Below, piece by piece: positions 27,131-37,930 of a DNA stretch of 64,000 nucleotides. The stretch's first letter is position 1; each line of letters starts with the position of its first letter. Below the pieces are notes generated by a model. It was not told the DNA's origin and made no database searches. It saw only the letters and a program-made list of their open reading frames with translations. The translations under genes were made by a program, and so were the position numbers. This DNA is from Rhizobium sp. NXC24. Its GTDB lineage: Bacteria; Pseudomonadota; Alphaproteobacteria; Rhizobiales; Rhizobiaceae. The stretch is from assembly GCF_002944315.1 (NCBI RefSeq), contig NZ_CP024311.1, positions 3,726,501-3,790,500 of the forward strand, in the 5' to 3' direction.

Positions 27131-30115
27131 TTAACCGCCGAGCGCATCCTCAAGGAATGCAGCGAGCTGCGCCAGATGCTTGGACATCAGGCCCGTCGCC
27201 GGCGAGGCGGCGGCCGGACGGCCGGTGTAGCGAACCCGCTGGTACTTGGCGTCGATATGGGCAAGCACCCATTCCAGATACGGATCGATGAAGGACCATG
27301 CGCCCATGTTCTTCGGCTCTTCCTGGCACCAGACCATCTCCGCATTGCGGAAGCGGCTGAGCTCGTTGATGAGCGCCTTGGCCGGGAACGGATAGAGCTG
27401 TTCGATACGCAGCAGGTAGATATCGTCGATGCCGCGCTTCTCGCGCTCTTCCAGCAGGTCGTAATAGACCTTGCCCGAGCAGATGACGACGCGACGAATC
27501 TTGGCGTCCTTCTGCAGCTTGATCGGGCCGTCCTTGATCACTTCCGCATCGTCCCAGAGCAGGCGATGGAAGGAGGTTTCCCCCGCCATCTCCGCTAGGC
27601 CCGATACCGCACGCTTATGGCGCAGCAGCGACTTTGGCGTCATCAGGATCAGCGGCTTGCGGAAGTCACGCTTCAACTGGCGACGCAGGATATGGAAGTA
27701 GTTCGCCGGCGTCGTGACGTTGGCGACCTGCATGTTGTCTTCGGCACAGAGCTGCAGATAGCGTTCCAGGCGGGCCGAAGAGTGTTCCGGACCCTGACCT
27801 TCATAGCCATGCGGCAGCAGGCAGACGAGGCCGGACATGCGCAGCCACTTGCGTTCGCCCGACGAGATGAACTGGTCGAACACGACCTGCGCACCGTTGG
27901 CGAAGTCGCCGAACTGCGCTTCCCACAGCGTCAGCGCATTCGGACGGGCCAGCGAATAGCCGTATTCGAAGCCGAGAACCGCCTCTTCCGACAGCATCGA
28001 GTTGATGACTTCGTAGCGGGCCTGGGTCGGCGACAGGTTGGCGAGCGGGATGTAGCGATCTTCGGTTTCCTGATCGTAGAGAACCGAATGACGCTGCGAG
28101 AACGTGCCGCGCTCGCAATCCTGACCGGACAGACGGATCTTGTGGCCTTCGACCACGAGCGAGCCGAAAGCGAGCGCTTCCGCCATTGCCCAGTCGATGC
28201 CTTCGCCTGTCTGGACCATGCCAGCACGGTTTTCCATGAAGCGCTGGATGGTTCGGTGCGCATGAAAGCCGGCCGGAATTTCCGACAGCTTGCGGCCGAT
28301 ATCCTTCAGCGTCTTCATCGGCACCGCAGTCTTGCCGCGACGCTGCTCGTCTGCATTGTCGGCCGTATGCAGGCCCGACCATTCGCCGTCCAGCCAGTCG
28401 GCCTTGTTCGGCTTGTAGGACTGGCCGGCCTCGAACTCCTGTTCGAGATGGGCGCGCCAGTCGGCCTTCATCTTCTCGACTTCGCCTTCGCTCAGCACGC
28501 CTTCGGCAACCAGCCGCTCGGAATAGAGCTGCAGCACCGTCTTGTGGGCGCGAATGACCTTGTACATCTTCGGCTGCGTGAAGGACGGCTCGTCGCCTTC
28601 ATTGTGGCCGTAGCGGCGATAGCAGAACAGGTCGACCACAACAGGCTTGTGGAACTTCATGCGGAATTCGGTCGCGATCTTCGCCGCATAGACCACCGCT
28701 TCCGGATCATCGCCGTTGACGTGGAAGATCGGCGCTTCGATCATCTTGGCAACGTCGGACGGATAGGGCGACGAACGCGAGAAGGCCGGATTGGTGGTGA
28801 AGCCGATCTGGTTGTTGATGATGACGTGCATCGTGCCGGCGACGCGGTGGCCGCGCAGACCGGAAAGCCCGAGGATTTCAGCCACGACGCCCTGACCGGC
28901 GAAAGCCGCGTCGCCGTGGATCAGCAACGGCACGACCTTGGCGCGTTCGGAGAGCGGAATGATATCGCCGTCCCAGAGAGTGGCGCTCATATCCTGCTTG
29001 GCGCGGACCTTGCCCATGACGACCGGATTGACGATTTCCAGATGCGACGGGTTGGCTGTCAGCGAAACGTGCACCTTGGTGCCGTCGAAATCGCGGTCCG
29101 AAGAGGCGCCGAGATGGTACTTGACGTCGCCCGAGCCTTCGACCTCGTCCGGCGCGTAGGAGCCGCCCTTGAACTCATGGAAGATGGCGCGGTGCGGCTT
29201 GCCCATGACCTGGGAAAGCACGTTGAGACGGCCGCGATGGGCCATGCCGAACACGGCTTCCTTGAGGCCGAGCTGGCTGCCGCTCTTCAGAATCTGCTCC
29301 AGTGCCGGGATGAGCGATTCGCCGCCATCGAGGCCGAAACGCTTCGTGCCCTTGAACTTGACGTCAAGGAACTGCTCGTAGCCCTCGGATTCGATCACTT
29401 TCTGCAGGATCGCCTTCTTGCGCTCCGCGCTGAAGGCGATGCCCTTGTCGACGCCCTCGATGCGTTCCTGAATCCAGGCCTTCTCCTCCGGATTGGAGAT
29501 ATGCATGAATTCGACGCCGAGCGTCGAGCAGTAGGTGCGCTCGAGGATTTCCATCATCTCGCGCACGCTCGCATATTCGAGGCCGAGCACGTTATCGATG
29601 AAGATCTTGCGGTCGAGGTCGGCCTCGGTGAAGCCATAGGCTTCCGGCGACAGCTCCTTGTAGTCTTCGACCGCAGCGGCGATACCCAGCGGGTCGAGCT
29701 TGGCGTGCAGGTGGCCGCGCATGCGATAGGCGCGGATCATCATGATGGCGCGGACAGAATCGCGCGTCGCCTGCAGAATGTCGGCGGTGTCCGTCGGCTT
29801 ACCTGCGGCTTCGGCCTTGGCCTTCACCTTGGTCTCGATCGCCTTCTCGACGATGCCCCAGTTGCCGTCGAGCGCGGAGACGAGCTCGCCGTTTGCCTGG
29901 ATCGGCCAGTTCTTGCGCTGCCAGGAGGCGCCCTTGGCCGCCTTCTTCACATCGTCAGGACTGTCTTCCAGTGCCTTGAAGAACGACCGCCATTCGTCGG
30001 AGACCGACGATGGGTCTTCCTCGAAGCGCGCATAAAGCTGCTCGATATAAGCAGCGTTGGCGCCGTCCAGGAACGAGGTGATCTGAAATTGCTCGTTGGC
30101 TTCTTGCCTTGCCAT
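27131..30115 (-). CDS. sucA: 2-Oxoglutarate dehydrogenase E1
   Basis: This 994-residue thiamin-diphosphate enzyme decarboxylates 2-oxoglutarate and succinylates the E2 lipoyl group. The short N-terminal E2-binding segment is SFLDGANAAYIEQLYARFEED. AMIRAYRMRGHLHAKLDPLG-like sequence follows, then GMAHRGRLNVL and GDAAFAGQGVVAE for ThDP/Mg binding, and RYGHNEGDEPSFTQP. The C-terminal domain contains HGYEGQGPEHSSARLERYLQ and a late WCQEEPKNMGAW. Length is normal for alphaproteobacteria. It is 176 bp downstream of sucD, the widest gap in the operon, which might hold an internal promoter or processing site. Confidence 0.98.
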   Translation of the reverse strand: MARQEANEQFQITSFLDGANAAYIEQLYARFEEDPSSVSDEWRSFFKALEDSPDDVKKAAKGASWQRKNWPIQANGELVSALDGNWGIVEKAIETKVKAKAEAAGKPTDTADILQATRDSVRAIMMIRAYRMRGHLHAKLDPLGIAAAVEDYKELSPEAYGFTEADLDRKIFIDNVLGLEYASVREMMEILERTYCSTLGVEFMHISNPEEKAWIQERIEGVDKGIAFSAERKKAILQKVIESEGYEQFLDVKFKGTKRFGLDGGESLIPALEQILKSGSQLGLKEAVFGMAHRGRLNVLSQVMGKPHRAIFHEFKGGSYAPDEVEGSGDVKYHLGASSDRDFDGTKVHVSLTANPSHLEIVNPVVMGKVRAKQDMSATLWDGDIIPLSERAKVVPLLIHGDAAFAGQGVVAEILGLSGLRGHRVAGTMHVIINNQIGFTTNPAFSRSSPYPSDVAKMIEAPIFHVNGDDPEAVVYAAKIATEFRMKFHKPVVVDLFCYRRYGHNEGDEPSFTQPKMYKVIRAHKTVLQLYSERLVAEGVLSEGEVEKMKADWRAHLEQEFEAGQSYKPNKADWLDGEWSGLHTADNADEQRRGKTAVPMKTLKDIGRKLSEIPAGFHAHRTIQRFMENRAGMVQTGEGIDWAMAEALAFGSLVVEGHKIRLSGQDCERGTFSQRHSVLYDQETEDRYIPLANLSPTQARYEVINSMLSEEAVLGFEYGYSLARPNALTLWEAQFGDFANGAQVVFDQFISSGERKWLRMSGLVCLLPHGYEGQGPEHSSARLERYLQLCAEDNMQVANVTTPANYFHILRRQLKRDFRKPLILMTPKSLLRHKRAVSGLAEMAGETSFHRLLWDDAEVIKDGPIKLQKDAKIRRVVICSGKVYYDLLEEREKRGIDDIYLLRIEQLYPFPAKALINELSRFRNAEMVWCQEEPKNMGAWSFIDPYLEWVLAHIDAKYQRVRYTGRPAAASPATGLMSKHLAQLAAFLEDALGG

Positions 30116-30291
30116 GGTGATATGCGGACGCTCTCGTCCGCCTCCCGACTTGTTTGCTTTGCCGGCTTATGGAAATCCGGCGACCATATTTCGTCCGCGA
30201 TCCCTTGGGATCACGTATCTGCTTTTACGAATTCGAAGGCCGGACGGGCTGGCGACTGCCGCTTCCCGTCCGGGTCTTGCAATAGGTAGGA

Positions 30292-31194
30292 TCAGCCCTT
30301 CAGGACTTCTACCAGCGTCTTGCCGAGACGCGCCGGCGACGGCGACACGCGGATGCCTGCCGATTCCATCGCTGCGATCTTGTCTTCCGCGCCGCCCTTG
30401 CCGCCAGAAATTACGGCGCCGGCATGGCCCATCGTGCGGCCGGGAGGTGCCGTGCGGCCGGCGATGAAGCCGACCATCGGCTTCTTGCGGCCCTTCTTGG
30501 CTTCGTCCTTGAGGAACTGCGCGGCGTCTTCTTCCGCCGAGCCGCCGATTTCGCCGATCATGATGATCGACTTGGTTTCGTCGTCGGCGAGGAACATTTC
30601 CAGGACGTCGATGAATTCGGTGCCCTTGACCGGGTCGCCGCCGATGCCGACAGCCGTCGTCTGGCCGAGGCCTTCATTGGTGGTCTGGAACACGGCTTCG
30701 TAGGTCAGCGTGCCGGAACGCGAGAGAACGCCGACCGAGCCCTTCTTGAAGATGGAGCCCGGCATGATGCCGATCTTGCATTCGTTCGGGGTCAGGACGC
30801 CGGGGCAGTTCGGCCCGATCAGGCGCGACTTCGACTTGATGAGACGGTCCTTGACCTTGACCATGTCGGCGACCGGAATGCCTTCCGTGATGCAGACGAT
30901 CAGCGGGATCTCGGCTTCGATCGCTTCGAGGATCGCGGCCGCAGCGCCAGCCGGCGGCACGTAGATGACCGAAGCGTTGGCGCCGGTTGCTTCCTTGCCT
31001 TCGGCGACGGACTTGAAGATCGGCAGCTTTTCGCCGTCCTTGCCGGCCCAGGTTTCACCGCCCTTGGAAGGGTGGATACCGCCGACCATCTTCGTGCCGT
31101 GATAGGCAAGCGCCTGTTCAGTGTGGAAAGTACCGGTCTTGCCGGTCAGGCCCTGAACCAGGACCTTGGTGTCTTTGTTGATGAGAATAGACAT
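30292..31194 (-). CDS. sucD: Succinyl-CoA synthetase alpha subunit
   Basis: This 300-residue subunit binds CoA and carries the phosphorylated His (His257 in [12 protein letters not shown]) that passes phosphate between succinyl-CoA and the nucleotide. The N-terminal CoA fold shows [27 protein letters not shown] and SRSGTLTYE follow. Its usual neighbour sucC is separated from it by a DUF1579 gene (12-bp gap to sucD). Stoichiometric expression with sucC presumably still comes from the shared mRNA. Confidence 0.98.
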   Translation of the reverse strand: MSILINKDTKVLVQGLTGKTGTFHTEQALAYHGTKMVGGIHPSKGGETWAGKDGEKLPIFKSVAEGKEATGANASVIYVPPAGAAAAILEAIEAEIPLIVCITEGIPVADMVKVKDRLIKSKSRLIGPNCPGVLTPNECKIGIMPGSIFKKGSVGVLSRSGTLTYEAVFQTTNEGLGQTTAVGIGGDPVKGTEFIDVLEMFLADDETKSIIMIGEIGGSAEEDAAQFLKDEAKKGRKKPMVGFIAGRTAPPGRTMGHAGAVISGGKGGAEDKIAAMESAGIRVSPSPARLGKTLVEVLKG

Positions 31195-31206
31195 GCGAGG
31201 CCTTTG

Positions 31207-31698
31207 TTACGAGAGGTTGGAAGACGCGGAGGCGACGCGACGATAGATGCCGCTGACGACCTCCTGCCATGTATCGCTGCCGGCGGGCGAGAAAGTGACG
31301 CCCATGCGGTAGCAGTCTTCATTTTCGAACTGGAAGAGAGTGCGTTGTTGACCGCGCGGCGAGACCTTGGTCAGGACAAGCTTGTCGTCGATCCACTCGC
31401 CGGAAGCCGGCGCGGCGGGCACGAAGCCGACCGTATCGAACTGATAGAGCTTGTAGGCCTGATCCGCAGCGTCGAAGCCGAGAATGTTCCGGGCTTCGAA
31501 CGATGTGCTGCCGTCCCGTGTCTGCACGTAGCGCTGTTCGACGAAAAATCCGCCGAACAGACACTCGGCCGTGAGCTGCGCGGTTGCCTTTCCTTCCTTC
31601 GTCCAGGCCGAGGCCGCGACATGCTCTTCCCCTTCCCAGATGCCGGCGAAGGCACCGAGGCGAAGATGAGCAGCCGTTGGAGCGAAGGAAGCAGCCAT
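31207..31698 (-). CDS. DUF1579-like protein between sucC and sucD
   Basis: A 163-residue protein with a predicted all-beta, lipocalin-like pattern. AFAGIWEGEEH, LTAECLFGGFFVEQRYVQ, FEARNILGFDAADQAYKLYQFD and ASGEWIDDKLVLT follow the DUF1579 layout of a starting G-x-W-x-G-E and repeated strands. No signal peptide is visible. It lies 5 bp after sucC and 12 bp before sucD, splitting the two subunits of succinyl-CoA synthetase, genes that are normally adjacent. Function unknown; a role linked to the enzyme is only suggested by position. Confidence 0.78.
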   Translation of the reverse strand: MAASFAPTAAHLRLGAFAGIWEGEEHVAASAWTKEGKATAQLTAECLFGGFFVEQRYVQTRDGSTSFEARNILGFDAADQAYKLYQFDTVGFVPAAPASGEWIDDKLVLTKVSPRGQQRTLFQFENEDCYRMGVTFSPAGSDTWQEVVSGIYRRVASASSNLS

Positions 31699-31703
31699 CC
31701 CGA

Positions 31704-32897
<1,194 letters not shown>

Positions 32898-32924
32898 GGA
32901 TTTATCCCTATTGGAACGCGGAAA

Positions 32925-33989
<1,065 letters not shown>

Positions 33990-34025
33990 TTATTTTTGGA
34001 TCAGGTATTTCAATCGGTTAGATCG

Positions 34026-34055
34026 AAAATGTCTTACGTAAACGTAAGACATTTT
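34026..34055. promoter_or_regulatory. Perfect 14-bp inverted repeat between zapE and mdh
   Basis: AAAATGTCTTACGT (34026-34039) and ACGTAAGACATTTT (34042-34055) are exact complements with a 2-nt centre. It starts 12 bp after the zapE stop and lies about 140 bp upstream of mdh. It could be a 3' hairpin ending zapE with a short terminal T4, or an operator for the suc operon. The tight centre and TTACGT/ACGTAA core look more like a dimeric-protein site. Confidence 0.5.
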
Positions 34056-34067
34056 GTCACCAAAACG

Positions 34068-35231
34068 TTACTCGGCGGCGCGTTTTGCCTGAGTCTGGGC
34101 AAGATATTCCGTGCTGCGCATTTCGAAAAGCCGCGATGCGGTGCGGTCGAACTCGAAGCCTTCCGTGCCGCGTTTTTCGATCAGAAGCTCCTCCGGCATC
34201 GCCTCGGCCGAAACGTAAAGCCGGATGGCATGATCGTAAAGCGTGTCGATGAGAATGATGAAGCGCTTGGTCTGGTTGCGCTTTTCCGGCCCGAGCTTCG
34301 GAACGCGGTCGAGAAATATCGTGTCGAACCGATTGGCGATGGCCAGGAAATCGGCTGCGCCCAGCGGCGCTTCACAGAGATCGGCGAACGAGAAGCGCGC
34401 CGCGCGATCGACGGCGAGCGGCACATGGATGGAACGCCCCTTCATCGGAATGTCTGACGGCTGTGCCTTGCGTCCGTGCAGCACCTGCACCCACGACGCA
34501 TCCATTGCCATATCGGTGCGATCGTTGATCGGGGTCAGATAGACCGGCTGGCTATTCAGCTTCTCCATGCGGTAATCCGTTGGCGAGTCCAGCGTGACGA
34601 CATCGACATGGCGTTTCAAAAGATCGATGAAAGGCAGGAACAGGCCGCGATTGAGGCCATCGCGATAGAGATTGTCCGGCTCGACATTCGATGTGGCAAC
34701 CAAGACGCAGCCGAGCGAAAACAATTCGGAAAACAGCCGCGACAGGATCATCGCATCGGCAATGTCGGTCACGGTGAATTCATCGAAGCAAAGCAGCTCC
34801 GCCTGACCATAAAGGTCGGCTGCGACCGGCGGTACCGGATCGGCCTGCTTGGTCTCGCCATTCTTGAACTTCAGCCGGTGAGCAGCGATGCGGTTGTGCA
34901 CATCCGCCATGAACTCATGGAAATGTGCCCGACGTTTCTTGCTGCAGGGCGCCATGTTGAAGAACATGTCCATCAGCATGGTCTTGCCGCGCCCGACACT
35001 GCCATGGATGTAGAGGCCACGAACGATCCCCGTCGGCCTCTTGCGCGCGGCAAACATCCAGCCAAGCGCGCTCGATTTGGTCGCCGGTCGCTTCCGCTTG
35101 AGATCGGCAAGCACGCGATCGAGGGATTTTGCGACATCCATCTGCGCCGAATCCACCTGAAGCGATCCGGAAGCCGTCAGCGTCTTTAGATGTTCGACGA
35201 CGCTGATGGAATAGTCGGGCATGGGCTGCAT
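34068..35231 (-). CDS. zapE: AFG1/ZapE-type AAA ATPase
   Basis: This 387-residue P-loop ATPase resembles mitochondrial AFG1 and bacterial ZapE, which influences the Z-ring in E. coli under stress. Walker A GSVGRGKT is at 77-84, Walker B is LLCFDEFTV, and [12 protein letters not shown] and [15 protein letters not shown] are family blocks. The C-terminal [15 protein letters not shown] closes the family pattern. A second ATG at 35222 (MPDYSIS) may be the true start. Placement immediately upstream of mdh on the same strand is common in alphaproteobacteria as far as I recall. Confidence 0.92.
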   Translation of the reverse strand: MQPMPDYSISVVEHLKTLTASGSLQVDSAQMDVAKSLDRVLADLKRKRPATKSSALGWMFAARKRPTGIVRGLYIHGSVGRGKTMLMDMFFNMAPCSKKRRAHFHEFMADVHNRIAAHRLKFKNGETKQADPVPPVAADLYGQAELLCFDEFTVTDIADAMILSRLFSELFSLGCVLVATSNVEPDNLYRDGLNRGLFLPFIDLLKRHVDVVTLDSPTDYRMEKLNSQPVYLTPINDRTDMAMDASWVQVLHGRKAQPSDIPMKGRSIHVPLAVDRAARFSFADLCEAPLGAADFLAIANRFDTIFLDRVPKLGPEKRNQTKRFIILIDTLYDHAIRLYVSAEAMPEELLIEKRGTEGFEFDRTASRLFEMRSTEYLAQTQAKRAAE

Positions 35232-35292
35232 GGGGAAATACCCGCCTGTGCAAGGAGGAAGCGGCTGGACGGCCCAGCCGCTTCAAAAGAGC

Positions 35293-35811
35293 TTATCGGC
35301 TGAGGCTGAGCGGCTGGCCGGATGCCGTGGAACCGTCGAAGCGCGAAGCGGCCGTCTTGTAGAGCGAGCCGATCTGGCTGCCGTCACGATTCTTGAGGAT
35401 GACCTGCTTGCCGGACACTTCCCAGGAACCCATCGTCGTCAACTCGCCCGCGCAACCGCGCGTGCCGCCGCGCGAACCGCTGCCGAGATTGGTGAGCGTC
35501 AGGAACATGTCGCAGCTCGCGCCGCCATTGCTGACCTTCCAGCTACCGACCATGGATTCCTTGGTCACGTCCTGCGCGGAAGCGGCCATCGCCTGCTGTT
35601 GCTGCTGATTGGCAGCATTCGGCGTATTCGTCGGCGCTGCCGGGAACTGCGAGGCGCCGCCGGTGGTCGGCGGAAGCTGGCTGGATTGGACGGAAGGAAC
35701 GGGTTGAGCCTGCAATGGCGCGGCAGAATATTCGTCGTTGTATGCTGTGCGCTGGCAACCGGCAAGCGACAGACCTATCGCCGCAGCCGTCGCTGCATAT
35801 CTCAATTGCAT
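35293..35811 (-). CDS. Omp19/AprI-type protease-inhibitor lipoprotein
   Basis: This 172-residue lipoprotein has a lipobox LAGC (Cys19 counting from ATG 35811), a Pro/Gln-rich spacer to about residue 80, and a C-terminal beta-barrel-like domain: [41 protein letters not shown] and IGSLYKT. That domain fits the Inh/Omp19 family of bacterial protease inhibitors, known from Brucella Omp19. Three ATGs in a row follow AGGAG; the third (35811) has the best spacing. Predicted location is the outer membrane. It may protect the envelope from proteases; this is by analogy. Confidence 0.85.
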   Translation of the reverse strand: MQLRYAATAAAIGLSLAGCQRTAYNDEYSAAPLQAQPVPSVQSSQLPPTTGGASQFPAAPTNTPNAANQQQQQAMAASAQDVTKESMVGSWKVSNGGASCDMFLTLTNLGSGSRGGTRGCAGELTTMGSWEVSGKQVILKNRDGSQIGSLYKTAASRFDGSTASGQPLSLSR

Positions 35812-36201
35812 CATCATACTCCTAATTGTCCACCATCGAGGTTTGCAAACTGGCGCTTAATTAAGTTGGAATTACCGTATTTCACTTTGGTTAATCAAGT
35901 CGCTACGGGACACAAATCGCTGGAGGCCATAGCTCCGCAGGAATCCGGTCATTTCAAGGCTTAACCAGACAAACCTCATCCGGCGAGTTCCTGCAGGTCC
36001 GCGTTCTAGCGAAGTTTGCTGGAGAAATCGGAACAACATGCAAGCGAGGCCGATAAAAATTCCGTGAGCTGCAGCGGCGGCATCCGCCTCTTCACCGAGA
36101 GCGGCCTACAGAATGATCCCGCTCCGACCCGATGTGGTCGAAGCGGTAATCATGGCGGTCAGGCTATTCCCGCCGCAACAGGGACGAACGGTCGGCGGCG
36201 G
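35812..36201. other. Non-coding gap between the Omp19-like gene and sdhB
   Basis: About 384 bp with no convincing gene. The left part must hold the promoter of the minus-strand lipoprotein gene and is A+T-rich (35850-35900). The right part contains an imperfect palindrome at 36112-36154, described separately. No other signal seen. Confidence 0.6.
36112..36154 (-). terminator. Imperfect palindrome downstream of sdhB
   Basis: ATGAT-CCCGCTCCGACC at 36113 onward pairs with GGTCGAAGCGG-TAATCAT up to 36153, with a few mismatches and a short loop. It lies about 50 bp beyond the sdhB stop. The AATGATCCCG wording is related to the RIME-like units at 19595 and 40192. It may act as a 3' hairpin of the sdh mRNA; there is no T-run. 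Confidence 0.45.
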
Positions 36202-36981
36202 TCAGATCCGCCTCTCGACCATCATCTTCTTGATTTCGGCGATCGCCTTGGCCGGGTTCAGACCCTTGGGGCAGGTCTGGGCGCAGTTCATGATCGTGTG
36301 GCAGCGATAGAGGCGGAACGGATCTTCGAGATTATCAAGACGCTCGCCCTTTGCTTCGTCACGGCTGTCGATCAGCCAGCGATAGGCCTGCAGAAGAACG
36401 GCCGGGCCGAGATAACGGTCGCCGTTCCACCAGTAGCTCGGACAGGAGGTCGAGCAGCAGGCGCAGAGGATGCATTCATAAAGGCCGTCGAGCTTCAGAC
36501 GATCCTCGTGGCTCTGCTTCCACTCCTTCGCCGGCGGCGGCGACACCGTCTTCAGCCAGGGCTCGATCGAGCGATGCTGGGCGTAGAAGTTCGTCAGATC
36601 CGGCACGAGATCTTTGACGACGGGCATATGCGGCAGCGGATAGATTTTCACCGTGCCCTTGATCTCGTCCATGCCCTTGGTGCAGGCGAGCGTATTGGTG
36701 CCATCGATGTTCATCGCGCACGAGCCGCAAATGCCTTCGCGACAGGAGCGGCGCAGTGTCAGCGTCGGATCGATCTTGTTCTTGATGTAGAGCAGACCGT
36801 CGAGCACCATCGGGCCGCAATCGTCGACATCGATGTAATAAGTGTCGATGCTCGGGTTCAGGCCGTCATCCGGGCTCCAGCGATAGACACGGAATTCGCG
36901 GGTGTTCGTGGCACCGGCCGGCTTCGGCCAGACCTTGCCTTCACGCATCTGAGAGTTCTTGGGGAGAGCGAGTTCAACCAT
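36202..36981 (-). CDS. sdhB: Succinate dehydrogenase iron-sulfur subunit
   Basis: This 259-residue subunit carries three iron-sulfur centres from FAD to ubiquinone. The [2Fe-2S] site is CREGICGSC with a later Cys in [19 protein letters not shown] and [14 protein letters not shown] hold the [4Fe-4S] and [3Fe-4S] clusters. Length is normal. Unusually, its ATG lies inside the end of an unrelated gene (overlap 8 bp), and its ribosome site AAGGTGG is within that gene, so its translation now depends on the inserted gene's 3' end. Confidence 0.97.
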   Translation of the reverse strand: MVELALPKNSQMREGKVWPKPAGATNTREFRVYRWSPDDGLNPSIDTYYIDVDDCGPMVLDGLLYIKNKIDPTLTLRRSCREGICGSCAMNIDGTNTLACTKGMDEIKGTVKIYPLPHMPVVKDLVPDLTNFYAQHRSIEPWLKTVSPPPAKEWKQSHEDRLKLDGLYECILCACCSTSCPSYWWNGDRYLGPAVLLQAYRWLIDSRDEAKGERLDNLEDPFRLYRCHTIMNCAQTCPKGLNPAKAIAEIKKMMVERRI

Positions 36982-37930
36982 TCTTTCTATCCACCTTCAC
37001 GATGTTCAGAATTAATCCAATATCTGGCGCCTCACCAGATAGATGATACATTTTGTCTATCATCGAGGCTGCATCGAAGGCCCCGCGCGTCGCATTCCAA
37101 CTTTTAAATTCTTCCGCAGAAGAAAGCGCCAGATAGCTACCTAGTATGGAGGCTACAATTTCCGAAACTAAGAAAGTCAGCGCGATCAGCATCGCATATG
37201 CGATCGCTTTAAACTCTGAGGAAGCCAGCAGCGCACTCGTCGCGCTCTCATCATCTTCAACGATTACTTTCATATGCGCGCCGTAGCTCCAGTGAGCATG
37301 ATCACTCATCCACCCATACAAGCGCCCTACCTGAGGGAATTTAGCCGTCGTTGTCGCTATAGATTTGGTCGTCTTAGTCTTCTTGATCACCTCGCCGTCA
37401 TCCAGGCCGTGCACAGCAAAAACCCAGGAGACTTGCTCAAGAATCATGCGCGCTATCGCTACCGCTTCAAACAGCGCACCTTTATCGGCTTCAGAGAATG
37501 CACGTTCAAAGCTATACAAGACTCGAATCAACGTTAAATCGCCAATCACTTCACCAATAGATGGCTCACGCGTTAGCAACTTTGGATACCATTTCAGTAT
37601 CTCATCCAAGCAAGTGGTTTGCTCTCGGCAGCTCCGACGATAGAGCCGATCTAGACGAGCATCACCTCCAGGATCCTCTGAATACGGCTTGTCTTTGAAA
37701 TACTTTCTGTAAATGTTGTCGACGGATTTATTCTGCAACGAGTATGTTAAAACAGCCGCGCTAATCATCTCACGGAGACGAGCCGGATAATGCTTATCAA
37801 CGCCAACTTGATAAGCGCTCCTGTTCACTGGAACTTCAAAATCCTTTCGCATAGACAACGGAAAAGCGGCCCGTAGTTTTGACGAGACTCGCTCTCCGTC
37901 ATCATCCGAAGCTTCGTCTAGTGACAACAC
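36974..37930 (-). CDS. Unknown protein inserted between sdhA and sdhB
   Basis: This 318-residue protein is not one I recognise with certainty. It begins with GTG directly after the sdhA TAA and ends 8 bp inside sdhB. Predicted mostly helical: a charged N-terminus, a helix with [18 protein letters not shown] (154-171), the polar motif [11 protein letters not shown] (209-219) and a long hydrophobic stretch (233-269) that could be membrane or buried helix. The R-x-x-x-E helix followed by S-x-x-x-H resembles DUF5677-like proteins, a tentative match. Base use is foreign: counted lines run 40-45% G+C (37501-37560, 37741-37800) against 72% in sdhA (38461-38520), pointing to recent acquisition. Confidence 0.75.
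   Translation of the reverse strand: MLSLDEASDDDGERVSSKLRAAFPLSMRKDFEVPVNRSAYQVGVDKHYPARLREMISAAVLTYSLQNKSVDNIYRKYFKDKPYSEDPGGDARLDRLYRRSCREQTTCLDEILKWYPKLLTREPSIGEVIGDLTLIRVLYSFERAFSEADKGALFEAVAIARMILEQVSWVFAVHGLDDGEVIKKTKTTKSIATTTAKFPQVGRLYGWMSDHAHWSYGAHMKVIVEDDESATSALLASSEFKAIAYAMLIALTFLVSEIVASILGSYLALSSAEEFKSWNATRGAFDAASMIDKMYHLSGEAPDIGLILNIVKVDRKNG

Noticed and set aside
27617..30289. Very long open frame on the plus strand opposite sucA
   Set aside because: It is the antisense of a sure sucA gene. High G+C codon bias keeps antisense frames open. Its translation has no family pattern.
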